Shown here one piece after another: positions 13,974 through 14,281 of a DNA stretch of 14,281 nucleotides (positions within the stretch are counted from its first letter, which is position 1; each line of letters begins with the position of its first letter). The notes below the pieces were generated by a model. That model saw only the letters and a program-made list of their open reading frames with translations, made no database searches and had not been told where the DNA came from. Where the stretch lies: positions 1-14,281 of the forward strand of contig CAKOXI010000025.1 in assembly GCA_934130045.1 (NCBI GenBank), in the 5' to 3' direction. A program made the translations under genes and the position numbers. The stretch comes from an uncultured Bacilli bacterium. GTDB lineage: Bacteria; Bacillota_I; Bacilli_A; RF39; UBA660.

Positions 13974-14281
13974 ATGAGATGTAGAGTTTATGTAAGAGTA
14001 TTTATTGATGACCAAAGAGATAATGGTTATTCTATTGATTTACAAATTAAAATGATAAAAAAAATATTGTGAAAAGAATGAATATCATATGTTGATGTGC
14101 ATAATGCTGCGGGACACTCTGGAAAAGATTTGATGAGATCAATAATGCAAAGATTACTAAAAGGTATTAAATCTAAAAAAATGATAAGTTAATTGCTATT
14201 AAAATTGATAGACTTACTCGTAATAATTATGATGGTTTTTGGTTATTTAATTATTGTGAGGAACATGATGTAAAAATAGAA
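13974..14281 (+). pseudogene. Frameshifted large serine recombinase (resolvase N-terminal domain), cut by window end
   Basis: Start ATG 13974 follows GTAGGAAAAT. Three frames must be joined. First, RVYVRVFIDDQRDNGYSID runs to a TGA at 14070. Next, in the +1 frame from a poly-A slip near 14057-14064, comes YCEKNEYH (about 14065-14088), then back in the first frame VDVHNAAGHSGKDLM and QRLLKGIKSKK to a TAA at 14190. Last, from about 14183, DKLIAIKIDRLTRNNYDG runs to the window edge. Together these form the resolvase catalytic domain of large serine recombinases (YVRVSTxxQ, then G-S-G-K, then KIDRLTRN). The catalytic serine of VRVS is phenylalanine here, so the enzyme is dead both by frameshift and by substitution. 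These proteins integrate and excise phages and conjugative elements; this is the relic of one. The rest of the element would lie to the right. Confidence 0.9.

Noticed and set aside
1..14281. CRISPR array or mycoplasma genetic code
   Set aside because: No regularly spaced direct repeats are present, and TGA is never in frame within the intact genes while TGG encodes tryptophan.

Overview
The window is very AT-rich, uses TGG for every tryptophan with no in-frame TGA (so the standard bacterial code, not the mycoplasma code), and has Gram-positive style Shine-Dalgarno sites (AGGAGG, or a recurring AGGTGATA). It carries relatives of the endospore genes spoVID and ysxE close to lon, and in Bacillus subtilis these also lie near one another. 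With a type IV pilin and an LTA-synthase-like sulfatase, this suggests a spore-forming or recently spore-forming member of the Bacilli, probably one of the reduced, AT-rich gut lineages. That placement is inference.

Layout. 1-1080: 3' part of a secreted Ig-like surface protein with a Cys- and Trp-rich C-terminal module. 1192-3408: U32 family RNA-hydroxylation-type protein (RlhA-like). 3540-7279: an operon of lon and two overlapping unknown genes that look like diverged tandem paralogs, closed by a terminator that overlaps the last stop codon. 7327-8974: a SpoVID-like LysM protein and a YsxE/CotS-like protein with a degenerate kinase active site, overlapping by 14 bases. 8936-9115 (minus): a likely 59-residue membrane protein converging on ysxE.

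9356-13255 is a cell-surface block. It has a strongly promoted major-pilin gene, a terminator, a Wzy_C (O-antigen ligase/pilin glycosylase type) membrane protein with no promoter of its own, and an LTA-synthase-like sulfatase that starts at TTG behind its own extended -10 promoter. The pilin and ligase pair may form a pilin glycosylation unit.

13325-13607 is a tRNA-Cys/tRNA-Gly operon with a near-consensus promoter and two consecutive terminator hairpins. The tRNA-Gly has C instead of the near-universal U55. From 13609 to the window edge there is decayed mobile-element DNA: a doubtful small ORF, a stranded promoter and a frameshifted serine recombinase whose catalytic serine has become phenylalanine.

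Of the promoters I can read, four (U32 gene, pilin, sulfatase, tRNA operon) have an extended -10 (TGN before the hexamer). Several plausible translation starts lie downstream of the longest open frame because that frame runs back through the promoter: lon, the ligase and the sulfatase.
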